Assembly: GCA_015832175.1 (NCBI GenBank)
Contig: WJXW01000008.1
Span: 930,001 to 994,000, forward strand
Source: Paraphaeosphaeria minitans
Lineage: Eukaryota; Ascomycota; Dothideomycetes; Pleosporales; Didymosphaeriaceae
Length of the DNA stretch: 64,000 nucleotides
Direction: 5' to 3'
Shown: in pieces, positions 9,702-18,342 of the stretch
How positions within the stretch are numbered: position 1 is the stretch's first letter
How the letters are laid out: the number at the start of each line of letters is the position of its first letter
Made by a program: the position numbers and the translations under genes
Notes under the pieces: model-generated
Seen by the model: the letters and a program-made list of their open reading frames with translations, nothing else
The model's database searches: none
Told to the model about the DNA's origin: nothing

Positions 9702-10463
9702 CTAGTAATTCAGGTCCTCCGGAATAGTCCAGTCACGACACCATGGGCTTGTTCCTAAAGGCTCCGATAAACGCTTAGCTGAGCGCGGCCGGTAATTCAG
9801 GTCCTCCGGAATATTCCAGTGACGACACCAAGGGCTTGTTGTTGGAGGCTCTAAGGAACGACGTTCAGCTGAACCTACTGTTCGAGGCTCCGATAAACGC
9901 TTAGCCGAGCGCTTACCTTGGGAAACAGTATAGGACTGAGAATGCTGGCGTTTGTCATGTGCTAAGGTATTGATGCCTAAGGGATGTCCATCACTGCGCC
10001 TATCGAAGTCGCTTGCTGGGTTCGCCTGGTATGACCAGGTGATCGAAGGTCCCGCTTCAGCAGCTCGTTTGCTAGCCTGGTTCCTAATGGCTCGCTTGTT
10101 GGTTTGAATCCTGATGGCGCGGGCTTCGTTGTCCTCTTTCTCTGAGCGGCGGGAATCCTTAGATCGGGACAATCTGATAGGAGAACGAGCTTCGTTTTTC
10201 TTGTGGCGCTTGTCATTTGCTGAGGGATCGAATTTTGTAGAAACGTCGCGCTTGTGTGAGTCGTTATGCTCGCCACTGCCAATGAATGGCTCGGACTAGC
10301 AAAGGCGAAACAGGTAGTACTGGTTCCACAATACACGTAGCGCTAATTATCTTACCTTATAAAGCGCAGGTTGTTTGGTGTTGCTACCAAAACTAGGAAA
10401 AGCAAGGGCAGGGACTAGGATAGTAGTAACAAGACTTGCGATAAGAATGCCGGAAGGACGCAT
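9702..10463 (-). CDS. Secreted dibasic-repeat precursor (candidate KEX2-processed peptide)
   Basis: Exon 1 (10463-10356) encodes MRPSGILIASLVTTILVPALA, a clear signal peptide. A 60-bp GT..AG intron (10355-10296) joins phase-0 to exon 2 (10295-9702); the total is 233 residues. The mature part is very hydrophilic and holds at least eleven dibasic sites (KR at 51, 65, 103, 112, 151, 164, 168 and 210; RR at 85, 135 and 181, first residue given). The end contains two imperfect copies of a 16-residue unit, TSPWCRHWNIPEDLNY (189-204) and TSPWCRDWTIPEDLNY (218-233), each preceded by a dibasic site and a LEPP or LSEP spacer. This is the layout of fungal KEX2-processed repeat proteins, which include alpha-pheromone and dikaritin RiPP precursors. 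The core is not a known pheromone, and no UstY-type gene is adjacent. A TATA-like TATAAGT lies about 85 bp upstream. Confidence 0.68.
9706..9912. repeat. Coding direct repeats in the secreted precursor
   Basis: Two diverged copies of a block of about 60-65 bp (about 9706-9770 and 9785-9850) share long words such as AATTCAGGTCCTCCGGAATA, and the flanking GAGGCTCCGATAAACGCTTAG word recurs near 9760 and 9885. These encode the repeated peptide units and the SAKRLSEP spacers. Confidence 0.75.
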
Positions 10464-11250
10464 AATAGAAGAATAAAGATTCGCAGTGAGGATGGTAAGT
10501 AGAGGATGAGTCGATTATACTACTTCGTTGCGATGGGTGATCGTACTTATAGACACCAGAAACCAATCAATATTAACCCAGAGAACTGTGGCAATATCAT
10601 TTTCGAACGGACGCATGCGTGTCTACAGTACAGATGCAGCACGCCGACTGACCAGTTTCAAACAACAGCTTTCGAGAAATCACTTTCTAAAAACAACCAC
10701 CTAAGATTTTGCGTCACCTCAGAAAGCGTAAAACTATTTCCCAAAACTTAGAAAGAAACACTCAATATGATAATCCAAAATCCAGTTATTTCTTCCCATA
10801 CAGAGACGTCAAGTTTGGGCCATCTTGCACCTATCAAAGTATAATTCCTTCGAGCAGAGGCATTTCTAGGCTCCTCTCGAAACAAGCCATATACTCAATA
10901 TTTCGAAGTCAGCTATTTCCTAGGGAAAAATGTGCCTCTTCATTTTGGTCAATCAATCTCGACGGGACAAATTTCCATTTGCTAACTGAAGAAATCGAGC
11001 CCAGGCTATAAGGGAGGGACTGCCAGTTCTGCTACTTCGCTTTTAACTGGGGAGAAGATAATCTACAAGTTTCTCAATCTCTGCGGCCTCGTCAAACGCA
11101 AGTCTCTTATCAAGCATGAACGGTAGCCGCGTCCCTTTTAAATTGTCTATAATTCAACTACATCGCACAAGTTTACATAAGAAAACATTCTTCCGTGTTA
11201 CCTTCTATGAACTCCCCAGCTCCTGAACTCCGTAACGAGAAGGGAAGCCC
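10464..11250. other. Gene-free spacer
   Basis: Apart from a TATA-like box near 10546-10552 that would serve the precursor gene on the minus strand, no feature is supportable. Short open frames here have no family signal. Confidence 0.45.
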
Positions 11251-12135
11251 CTAGAGCATAGTTTTAGGCCCAACATCAACCTCCATCATCTTCGCCTGCA
11301 AAACCTCAACCTCCCGTTCCAGGGCTACAATCTTACGCTCCATCTCCAATCTTGATTTCGGTTTCGGCTTCGCGACATGTACGTTGTTTCCGACCAAGTC
11401 ACCATTCGTATCCAGTTCCATCCCCTTCTGCTTTAGCATCGCTTCAATCGCCGCTGGTAGGCTCGAAAATGTTTCCATGAAAGGAACTTTATCGTCTTTA
11501 CAAGAGACCTTCACATTTGTGTGGCGCCAATACCCCTTGCCACAACAAACAACGATCTTTTCGCTATTCATATATTTTCCAAGTTCCCATAGCGTGACGG
11601 GCGACCGAGTGGCTTCGTCAAAGAAGAAACAGATTACGTCGGCTTGTCTAAGTGCGGAAAGCTCCCACTTGATTTGCTCACGTATAGTTTCCTCATCTGT
11701 GGTGAAATTTGTACGGCGAGGATTGGTGACGGTGATAGGATAGCGGCAAAGTTCAGTAACTAGGCGCTCTTGCCATTGCACTGCTAATCCCATCTCGATA
11801 GAGCCAGCGAGGAAGACAGAAAACCTGCCGTAGTCCGGGTTCTCTGGGGCCATGCAGTGCTTGAAATGGCGATGCGGTGTCGGCAGCTCTGTAGGAAGGT
11901 CTGGAAGCTGATTGAGTACGTCGATAATCTTGTTGTTTAGGTTGAAGCCCTGGTGTGGCGCTGTGGGCGTTACTTCATGTTCGTGAGACTGGTCCGCACC
12001 GACGGATACGAGATCGTTGTCTGTTGATTGTTGCATGCTGGTACTCATGACGCTTATTGAGCATGAAACGATCAATGATGAGATGATAATGTTACGAGGG
12101 TAGAACACCGAAGTTTGTGTTCTGCAAGCTCGCAT
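11251..12135 (-). CDS. Nucleoside 2-deoxyribosyltransferase-like protein
   Basis: An intron-free frame of 294 residues. The core runs from about residue 105 to 215. FSVFLAGSIEMG is the strand-loop that opens the fold and WQERLVTEL follows; TNPRR then sits before a helix, and EQIKWELSALRQADVICFFF is followed by SPVTLWELGKY, whose Glu184 is in the place of the family nucleophile. This matches the PF15891-type nucleoside 2-deoxyribosyltransferase-like proteins, which share the fold of enzymes that swap bases on deoxynucleosides; substrate and activity are unproven here. The C-terminus (LEMERKIVALEREVEVLQAKM) is a coiled coil. Met30 (MSTSMQQ) is an equally credible start, since the first 29 residues look hydrophobic and poorly conserved. 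Confidence 0.7.
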   Translation of the reverse strand: MRACRTQTSVFYPRNIIISSLIVSCSISVMSTSMQQSTDNDLVSVGADQSHEHEVTPTAPHQGFNLNNKIIDVLNQLPDLPTELPTPHRHFKHCMAPENPDYGRFSVFLAGSIEMGLAVQWQERLVTELCRYPITVTNPRRTNFTTDEETIREQIKWELSALRQADVICFFFDEATRSPVTLWELGKYMNSEKIVVCCGKGYWRHTNVKVSCKDDKVPFMETFSSLPAAIEAMLKQKGMELDTNGDLVGNNVHVAKPKPKSRLEMERKIVALEREVEVLQAKMMEVDVGPKTML

Positions 12136-12746
12136 GGCAGCCCGCGTTTTATGTTATTTCTGTAGCCCATTGGCAATCGCTTGTGGGGCTGTGCAGATAG
12201 GCTGCGAATCACGAATTTGCACAAATAGCATTGGAATCTGCCCTACCTAGGTCACAGCCGTTGTCTAGAGGAATGTCTCACAAGATGGTGGCGATACTGA
12301 GGCAGTACTTTAGTGCTCAATATTGGATTGATGTTAACCCAGTCACGTCGCTAAGAGGATACGCAAACTCGATGTCATTAGCTTATGTGACTTCAGTTGA
12401 GGCCCCTAAAGGCGTAGGCAATTCCCTTAAGAAAAGTTTTGTTATCATCAGGTTGTTAGTCTGCCTTGTCCCCAGTAGTAGCTGGGCTGTGCAGGCTAAT
12501 CCTCTTCACTGGTGCCTAGATGCATGGTGCCGCTCTAATGTAGCCAACTTGCGGATAGCGAAAACAGAATCCAGGGTACGAGAACTTGGAAGCGACCCGT
12601 TGGAGCCAATGATTGAAACGGAATCTTAAAAGCCATTAATCTACAAGATAAGTGCGTCCTAAGTCTACGTAAGAGCAACGCTCGTCGCACTTTCAATACC
12701 ATTCTAATTTTCCACCTGACTACGGTATACACTATATATCAAAAAA
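12136..12746. other. Gene-free spacer
   Basis: A plus-strand open stretch (12231-12629) lacks family signal and is not called. A TATA-rich run (TATACACTATATATC, about 12725-12740) precedes the acidic-protein gene very closely. Confidence 0.4.
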
Positions 12747-13154
12747 ATGCCGGACAAGTTGGAGCGAGACATCAAAACATTATTAAGGAACGGCATCCCT
12801 AAGCTTTCTAATGCAGAAGAGAATGCTGTACGAAGCTTAATAGAGTCCTCGGACGAAGAACACGCTGAACACGACTGGATGGAACCCTCGGAAGAAGAAT
12901 CCTTGGAAGATGAATCTGAATGTGAATCGGATGATGTGCTCACAGATAAGAGCGACTTCATCGACGATTCTGAAGATCTTGATAACTTCGATAACTCCGA
13001 TGGCTCATACCATCCTGCCGATTTCGTTCACCCATACCATTCCAATACATCTGATGACAGCGACACCTCTTCTGATTGGAGCGATGCCTACTCGCCAACC
13101 AAATGCATGCCCAAAATTCCTTTCAGAGCCTACAAAAGGCCCGCGGAAAGTTAA
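12747..13154 (+). CDS. Very acidic low-complexity protein
   Basis: A 135-residue frame with a short ordinary N-terminus (MPDKLERDIKTLLRNGIPKL) followed by about 90 residues dominated by Asp, Glu and Ser, then a short basic end (PFRAYKRPAES). Such acidic stretches occur in histone chaperones and nucleolar proteins, but no specific family is recognisable. The frame is open on both strands in places because of codon bias, so the call is moderate. Confidence 0.42.
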   Translation: MPDKLERDIKTLLRNGIPKLSNAEENAVRSLIESSDEEHAEHDWMEPSEEESLEDESECESDDVLTDKSDFIDDSEDLDNFDNSDGSYHPADFVHPYHSNTSDDSDTSSDWSDAYSPTKCMPKIPFRAYKRPAES

Positions 13155-13596
13155 GAAAGGGTGTAGGACACAAGTGGACATCGCTCAACGTAATGTTAGA
13201 CTTTTAATTATCCGTTGGATGTGTGGTGTATATTACCTTTTTTGTATCGATACAAATATACGTATCGGCGTATTGCCAGGTCTACGTGAAGCAGCTCGTA
13301 ATATCGCCGCTTTTGAAGTTTTGCCGATTTAAATGAAGCACTTGATTAGGCTCCGCCTGGATCCAGAAGCGAGGAAGTGCTGTGAAGGGCTATTGTCAAG
13401 GATTGCCTAAATTGGATGTTCTGTGACCCTTGCATAGCCATTGCGGAGATTCGCGGAGCTAATTGTGGAAAACCGTTCTCCAGTTTTAATAATGGAGTCT
13501 TCCTTCAAGCAGCAAGGGCGCTTCCGATCATGGCTTAGCTCATATTGGTTCGAGCGATATCACTAGGGTTAGCCGAAATCGCTTAGTTAACGTTAA

Positions 13597-13820
13597 ATGT
13601 GCAAATCAGTATCCAGGAACGGGATACCGGAAAATGGAAAACCAGAAATGCTTATTACAAACAGGAACCTAGAATCTAGGAACAGAGATCAGGAAAGAGG
13701 GAATCTGGTGTAGGATACTAGAAACCGAAACTATTCATCGCAAACAGCAAATCACTATCCAGGAGCAGAGATCGGAAAACGAGAAACCGAGTATAGGACA
13801 CCAAAAAGCAGAACTGTTTA
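13597..13820. repeat. Degenerate tandem repeat, period about 83 bp
   Basis: Starting points of the shared word AAACC[A/G]-AAA are at about 13640 and 13723, with a further start near 13806. Each unit contains the pattern ATC-AGGA-CAGAGATC-GGAAA. A partial earlier copy begins near 13597. The copies are purine-rich and diverged, so the array is old. Confidence 0.6.
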
Positions 13821-14218
13821 TTGTAGAATTCCATGAGAATCACTGTAGCCTTATTGTGGAGAAGCCAAAGTCCCAATATCTCTGAGTCCAATGTGACATT
13901 TGCGAGCCTGCAAAGCCCGTAGTAGGTATCACCACTATCATCCTGTCTGTGCGTGATCGACTGCAAGCCCGTAGTGAGAGGATCGCTATCGTCGTAGCGA
14001 AGGGGTGTACGTACACGCGCGAAAGGTTGGTAAGCAAGGCACATTGGCATCACAGGCTTGCTATTAAAGTGATCCGAAGTCCACCATTTCTGTACATTAC
14101 TCGTCTCCATACAGCATCTGAAACTTTGAGGTAAGCACAAGCGGCTTCCACTCCTAAACACACGTTTATGTTGATACAGGACACCTTCGCCAGCCGCCAC
14201 ACACCAGACTTGTCTATC

Positions 14219-14455
14219 ATGTCAGGTAATCAAACCAACGCCTCTGGCACTCCGGCCAGGCCCGATGCGCAGGATCACGATTCACTGCCGAACGATGGAA
14301 GAAGAGATAGCGAGGCACAACGCAACACGCAACCCACGGATTCCGTACCCCCTTCTGTATCAATGGACCAATTTTGGGAAATGACTAGCGATCCCCCCAT
14401 CTTAACCTTCCCTGATACTCTCTCTGGGTCGGCAATAAACGGGAAGGCACCTTGA
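14219..14455 (+). CDS. Doubtful small Ser/Pro/Asn-rich protein
   Basis: A 78-residue frame from MSGNQTNASG. Composition (Ser, Asn, Pro, Asp) is protein-like and similar in style to the frame at 15161, but no motif or intron support is seen. It could be the first exon of a longer gene or chance. Confidence 0.22.
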   Translation: MSGNQTNASGTPARPDAQDHDSLPNDGRRDSEAQRNTQPTDSVPPSVSMDQFWEMTSDPPILTFPDTLSGSAINGKAP

Positions 14456-15160
14456 TAAGTTTCATTGGTCAATGTAGTTCAAGCATATGGAATGATATCA
14501 TCCAATACACTTGCAGCCTTTGTGATTACGTTCAGATTCCCCAGTTGGCGTGATGGACCTAGCCCGTATTAAAACCCGTCTGGGCGCAATAGAAGGGATG
14601 TGTGACGACTGCCATACACGTTTCACCCCATACCAGTAGAAGCTCAACTTGAAGAGGCAATTGATTTCCGGGCCACAGGAATTACTGATGTTCGGCATTG
14701 GATCCTACCCTACGCCTATCCTTGCCCTGATACGGGGAAGGTGCAGATCCAGTCTATGCAACTCTTCGCGCTTCAGTCCCTAGGATATCAGCTTCGTAAA
14801 CCATCTGCAGGTCTGTTCACATAGCTCAGGTGCGTGCTGCATCCGTTCTCCTCGCTTCCGACAATACGGTAGCCTACAGGTGAGAGGAGGAGAGGAGGCC
14901 AAGACGTGTTAAGGCGGGAGTGCGGTAAGCAGTCATGGACGTACATTTAACCAAGATCCCCCTCATCACTAAGGCCACTGTATTCAACGGACATTAATCT
15001 TTGCATCTTTATTAAACTCCAATTACGTCCCGATCTCCTATCTGGCAAACCGGCATCACAGCGAAGCAGAAGTCAAGGTAAGAACAAGAGAGTAGAATCT
15101 GTGGGTTTCACGCTTAGCATGGATAGGAAAACCTCTCCCCAACTACTTCAAACATTCAAG

Positions 15161-15412
15161 ATGCCCACCAACTCATCGAACACGGACACCAACCACTCCA
15201 ATTCAGGACGCGTTCAGAACAGCCCCCAAATGAATGGCAACAGCGAGGTTACCACCCCAGATGACCAGCGTGGTGCTTCAACAGCTGTTACGGACAGCAA
15301 TCGGCCATCCGTGTACACAAAAGACTTGGAAGAGGATCCTAGAAGCGACCTTTCTCATCTTGCCGCTTTCTATGATAATCCTCAGACGAACGGCAATGAG
15401 TCGAAGACGTAG
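15161..15412 (+). CDS. Doubtful small Asn/Ser-rich protein
   Basis: A frame of 83 residues from MPTNSSNTDTN; earlier in-frame Met at 15119. Disordered composition, no recognisable domain. It may be paralogous in style to the 14219 frame. Weak support. Confidence 0.22.
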   Translation: MPTNSSNTDTNHSNSGRVQNSPQMNGNSEVTTPDDQRGASTAVTDSNRPSVYTKDLEEDPRSDLSHLAAFYDNPQTNGNESKT

Positions 15413-16137
15413 GCTTGTTGAATCTATGAAGTGCGATAGCTCTTGTTGTACGAAGCTTGTGGTGTATAGGTGGTCCTGTAGGTTTAAAGCGGAAGCCATA
15501 ACAATCAAAGGGTGCAAACCTAGTTCATGCAATCCATCATTCTGCCCATGTTCTCTGCTCAATGCTGTGACCCGGCTTTCGATGCTTCAAGTATGCGCCC
15601 ATCAAGAACAATGCTGCTGATGAGCAGAAGGGAAGTGATGAGGATAGCTTTGGCATTGGCGAACACACGGGTTAGATGGCCTGAATCGAATCTCGAAACT
15701 CTGCTCATCACCGTCTATAGATTTCGGTTATCTTACTATCCTAAAGGTAGACTCGCCCGGCCTCTAGGTAAGTTCACCCTTCCAGGTCTTGCAGTGACGA
15801 CTCACGGTGGTCCTGAAGGTTCTCTCCCCTTCCGACAAGTGGGTAGACGTTCCCATCGCGGAGAACTCCTTCGTAAGGAAGGCCAATAAGGCTATCTAGC
15901 GACGCGTTAATTAACAAGCCTATAGGGCCCAAAAACAACACTAATAATTAGTTTAAAAGGCTCAACCACGTACTAAAAAGGCCTCAACACCTCGCCCATA
16001 TGTTATTAGGGCTATCCAGGCCCATAGTGGAGCTGAGGATCCAGATAAGGCTGCATTGTTGGTATTAACTCCATCAACGCGCCAGGGCCGCCTGATCAAA
16101 ACACCAAGTAGATACAGATAATCTGAGTAGATAGCAA
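15413..16137. other. Gene-poor, degraded stretch
   Basis: Short frames in several phases around 15520-15890 look like decayed coding sequence without a nameable family. From 15890 on, repeated TAG/TAA triplets and AT-rich words suggest mutational decay. Confidence 0.35.
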
Positions 16138-16568
16138 CTATCTATAAGCCTCAGCGACCTCAACTCTAAAAACTCTCGTGATAATTGTCTTTGTGGGCGT
16201 CTCTACAGCCTCATGTTGTTGGCTGATCGAAGTGTGGCGCGCTGATTGCCAAGACACGGTACCCCGCCAAGACCCACCAGCGCTGCCCGCGCGCCTGGTC
16301 CCGCGCACTTGTCGCGCACCCACGCGACGATCTCAGGCCGGTCGACGAAGTCGGGGTCTGGCGCGAACGGCACCGTTGAGAAGGGCTCGCGCGGTCGGAC
16401 AGGTTGTTCTGCCGGCGTTAGTGGGGAGATCTCAGTGACGGTAAAAACTCTACCCTGCGCTGGAAGATAGCCGATGTTGAAGTTAGTCGCCCCGCCGGCC
16501 GCGGTGTGGGTGCCCGGTATCACATAATGGCCACCGATCGGTCCCTGGAACGTACTAGCCATCGACAA
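16138..16568 (-). pseudogene. NB-ARC STAND (NLR) N-terminal fragment
   Basis: The frame opens with MASTFQGPIGGHYVIPGTHTA, followed by FSTVPFAPDPDFVDRPEIVA, WVRDKCAGPGARAALVGLGG. This is the typical lead-in of fungal NB-ARC-TPR type STAND proteins up to the first half of the P-loop. The expected GKSQLAIEYAH that should follow is lost: the sequence slips frame right after GLGGV, and only vestiges (a LAI-like word, then a FE-EAYR-like word near 16140-16160) remain. Nothing of the rest of the NB-ARC or of the repeat domain follows. Intact relatives are cytosolic ATP-switch receptors used in self/non-self recognition. This copy is a truncated remnant. Confidence 0.75.
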
Positions 16569-17356
16569 AGCGAGATGGTGTGTGCATTCAAAACCCAGTT
16601 ATCGCAACACGGGCAGGTACTAGGAATGGGGGGGAACTAGGAACGGGGCTGAGGTCCTGACACAACGAGACCACTTAGGATGAGACCACTCGACATAAGA
16701 CCATGGAGACGGAGCCGAGGACTAAAGCAGATGGAGCCCAAGCAATCCAGCCATACAGTAGCACAAAGCTACTGTGCGAGGGCGTAACAGTCCAGATGAG
16801 ACCACTCAGGAGGTACGTTTTATACTACACTAGTTCACGCTAGTCGAAAAGGACGTCTTTCCCTTATACCGCCTGCCTTACCGTTACTCGGTGCTCTATA
16901 ATCAGTCCCTCAAACACCGACGCCTGTCACCGCAACAGTGCTTTCATCAGCTGCCTTTTACTCAAAGGTAAGTTAGGCACCGAAAAAAGCTTCCGTATAA
17001 CGGTAGAGGCCCAGATCTGGGCGCTGTCTCTTGTACCCGACACGCCGTCCCCGGAAAAAGACATCCCAGGTCTGAGCATTAGCCTCAGCAGAGGGCACAG
17101 AACCCTCACACATTCTCCTTCGATCGCTGCCTGCATCGTCCCTCAGCGTGTTTGTGTAGTGAACGATCCTCTCATAATATATCTTCCTCTTACATGGCAA
17201 AAGCACTCTATATCGAAGTGTGGCGAGCCAATGTCCACTGGGTTGCTCGGATCTGGTTGCCGCTCTGCAGTTTCGGACAATCTAACGTTACGTCGTGGTT
17301 GATCGTTGGGTATAGTATTCCTTGGCACCATGCCAAACCACAAGGCCCTCCTCTCG
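16569..17356. other. Gene-free spacer with short direct repeats
   Basis: GATGAGACCACTC occurs at about 16679 and 16794, with a related ACGAGACCACTTAGG at about 16664. No coding frame is supportable. Confidence 0.35.
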
Positions 17357-18109
17357 TCAGACCTTGTTCCTCAATTTCGCTATTCGTGTGCTGCGCCGTG
17401 GCGATCCTGCGCGATCTGTGTTCCGGGTGTTCCGGGTGTTCCGGGTGTTCCGAGTCTTCTGTACACGGGCGGCTCGCCGTTGTACGAGTTTGGGCGGATT
17501 CGGCCCAGGGGGAGTCCGACGTTTTTCGATAGTCACTGGCGTGTTCGATTCGCGGTACCGTTCAGGTACTTTGGTCGTCGAAAACGATGTTCGTGGGCTT
17601 GTTGACGATGGCGCTGTCGCGGCCGCTGCCGGCTGGTCAGAATAGAGCTGCGCCAGCACAGAGAGCGTTTGGATAGTGTATCGCATCGAATCGTGCTGAG
17701 TGTCTTGCTGAAGGAGCGGCATCAAGTCATCTATCTCTTCGGCGAGGCTCACGTTCAGGAAAATTTCCCTCTTCAACTCCTCTAATCTCTTCTTAAGATG
17801 AGACGTGTCGCGACGCAGGCGCTCCGCTACAGCAGCCTCCAGTGCGCTATTCGATGCGCCAGGCAGATCTCGCATAACATTGGCCACAAGGTCTTCGAAG
17901 TCCAGGCGGCTGACCTTACGAACGCGGCGCCAATTGTGGTCTTTTTCTAATGCATCGAGCTGTGGTAACGGCAACGCGTTGAAGTTAATGTGAGTGGCCT
18001 GCGTGCCATCGTCGACCTTTAAGTTGCGGCCGGGAACCAAAGGTGGAGGAGAAAAGGTCTTCGGCGATGCTGCAGGGCTGAGGGGGTGAAGATTCGTAGC
18101 TTTCGTCAT
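17357..18109 (-). CDS. Coiled-coil protein with basic (Arg-Asn-Thr)n tail
   Basis: A 250-residue intron-free frame from an ATG. The N-terminus is Pro/Ser-rich. Residues about 60-155 are helical with heptads (NSALEAAVAERLRRD, LKKRLEELKREIFLNVSLAEEI). The C-terminal 50 residues are strongly basic and contain four Arg-Asn-Thr units encoded by a 9-bp tandem repeat, ending in RRSTRIAKLRNKV, which could serve as a nuclear or nucleic-acid-binding tail. The gene lies downstream of the giant DUF3638 gene on the same strand, with only 233 bp between stop and start. No family is recognised. Confidence 0.5.
   Translation of the reverse strand: MTKATNLHPLSPAASPKTFSPPPLVPGRNLKVDDGTQATHINFNALPLPQLDALEKDHNWRRVRKVSRLDFEDLVANVMRDLPGASNSALEAAVAERLRRDTSHLKKRLEELKREIFLNVSLAEEIDDLMPLLQQDTQHDSMRYTIQTLSVLAQLYSDQPAAAATAPSSTSPRTSFSTTKVPERYRESNTPVTIEKRRTPPGPNPPKLVQRRAARVQKTRNTRNTRNTRNTDRAGSPRRSTRIAKLRNKV
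17418..17453. repeat. 9-bp tandem repeat (GTGTTCCGG)4
   Basis: Three perfect copies plus one with a final G-to-A change. It is in frame and encodes the Arg-Asn-Thr units of the minus-strand protein, so copy changes alter length without breaking the frame. Confidence 0.9.
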
Positions 18110-18342
18110 GGCAGCTGTTGTGCTCGTTCAAGACGGGTCGAGGGGTTGGGGCATCAAGGGTGTCGAGTCCCGGAGACTGCCAAGCTCGCTGCACGCCCGA
18201 GCGCACGGTCGCTGTGAAATTGATCGAAAAATTCATGATTCCTGCAGCTCGATTGGTTGATACGCAGGACAGATTCGCGCCATACTTTTCTAGGAAGAAT
18301 CAGGGGCAGAATCGTGAAACATTATATACTAGGCTTCCATCG

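Noticed and set aside
9702..10463. Alpha mating pheromone precursor
   Set aside because: The repeat has a Trp-Cys start, but it has one cysteine per unit and lacks the Gly-Gln-Pro-Cys end of Pezizomycotina alpha-pheromones, so it is kept as a general KEX2-type precursor.
13718..14200. 160-residue minus-strand frame
   Set aside because: Its second half covers the degenerate tandem array and its composition is not protein-like there; no domain found.
14552..14825. Possible exons with MDLARIKTRLGAIEGM and EAQLEEAIDFRATGI
   Set aside because: Protein-like words occur but no consistent splicing links them to the 14219 or 15161 frames, and no family is recognised.
15559..15890. Plus-strand open stretch next to decayed sequence
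   Set aside because: Arg-rich composition without motif; the sequence around it is full of stops.
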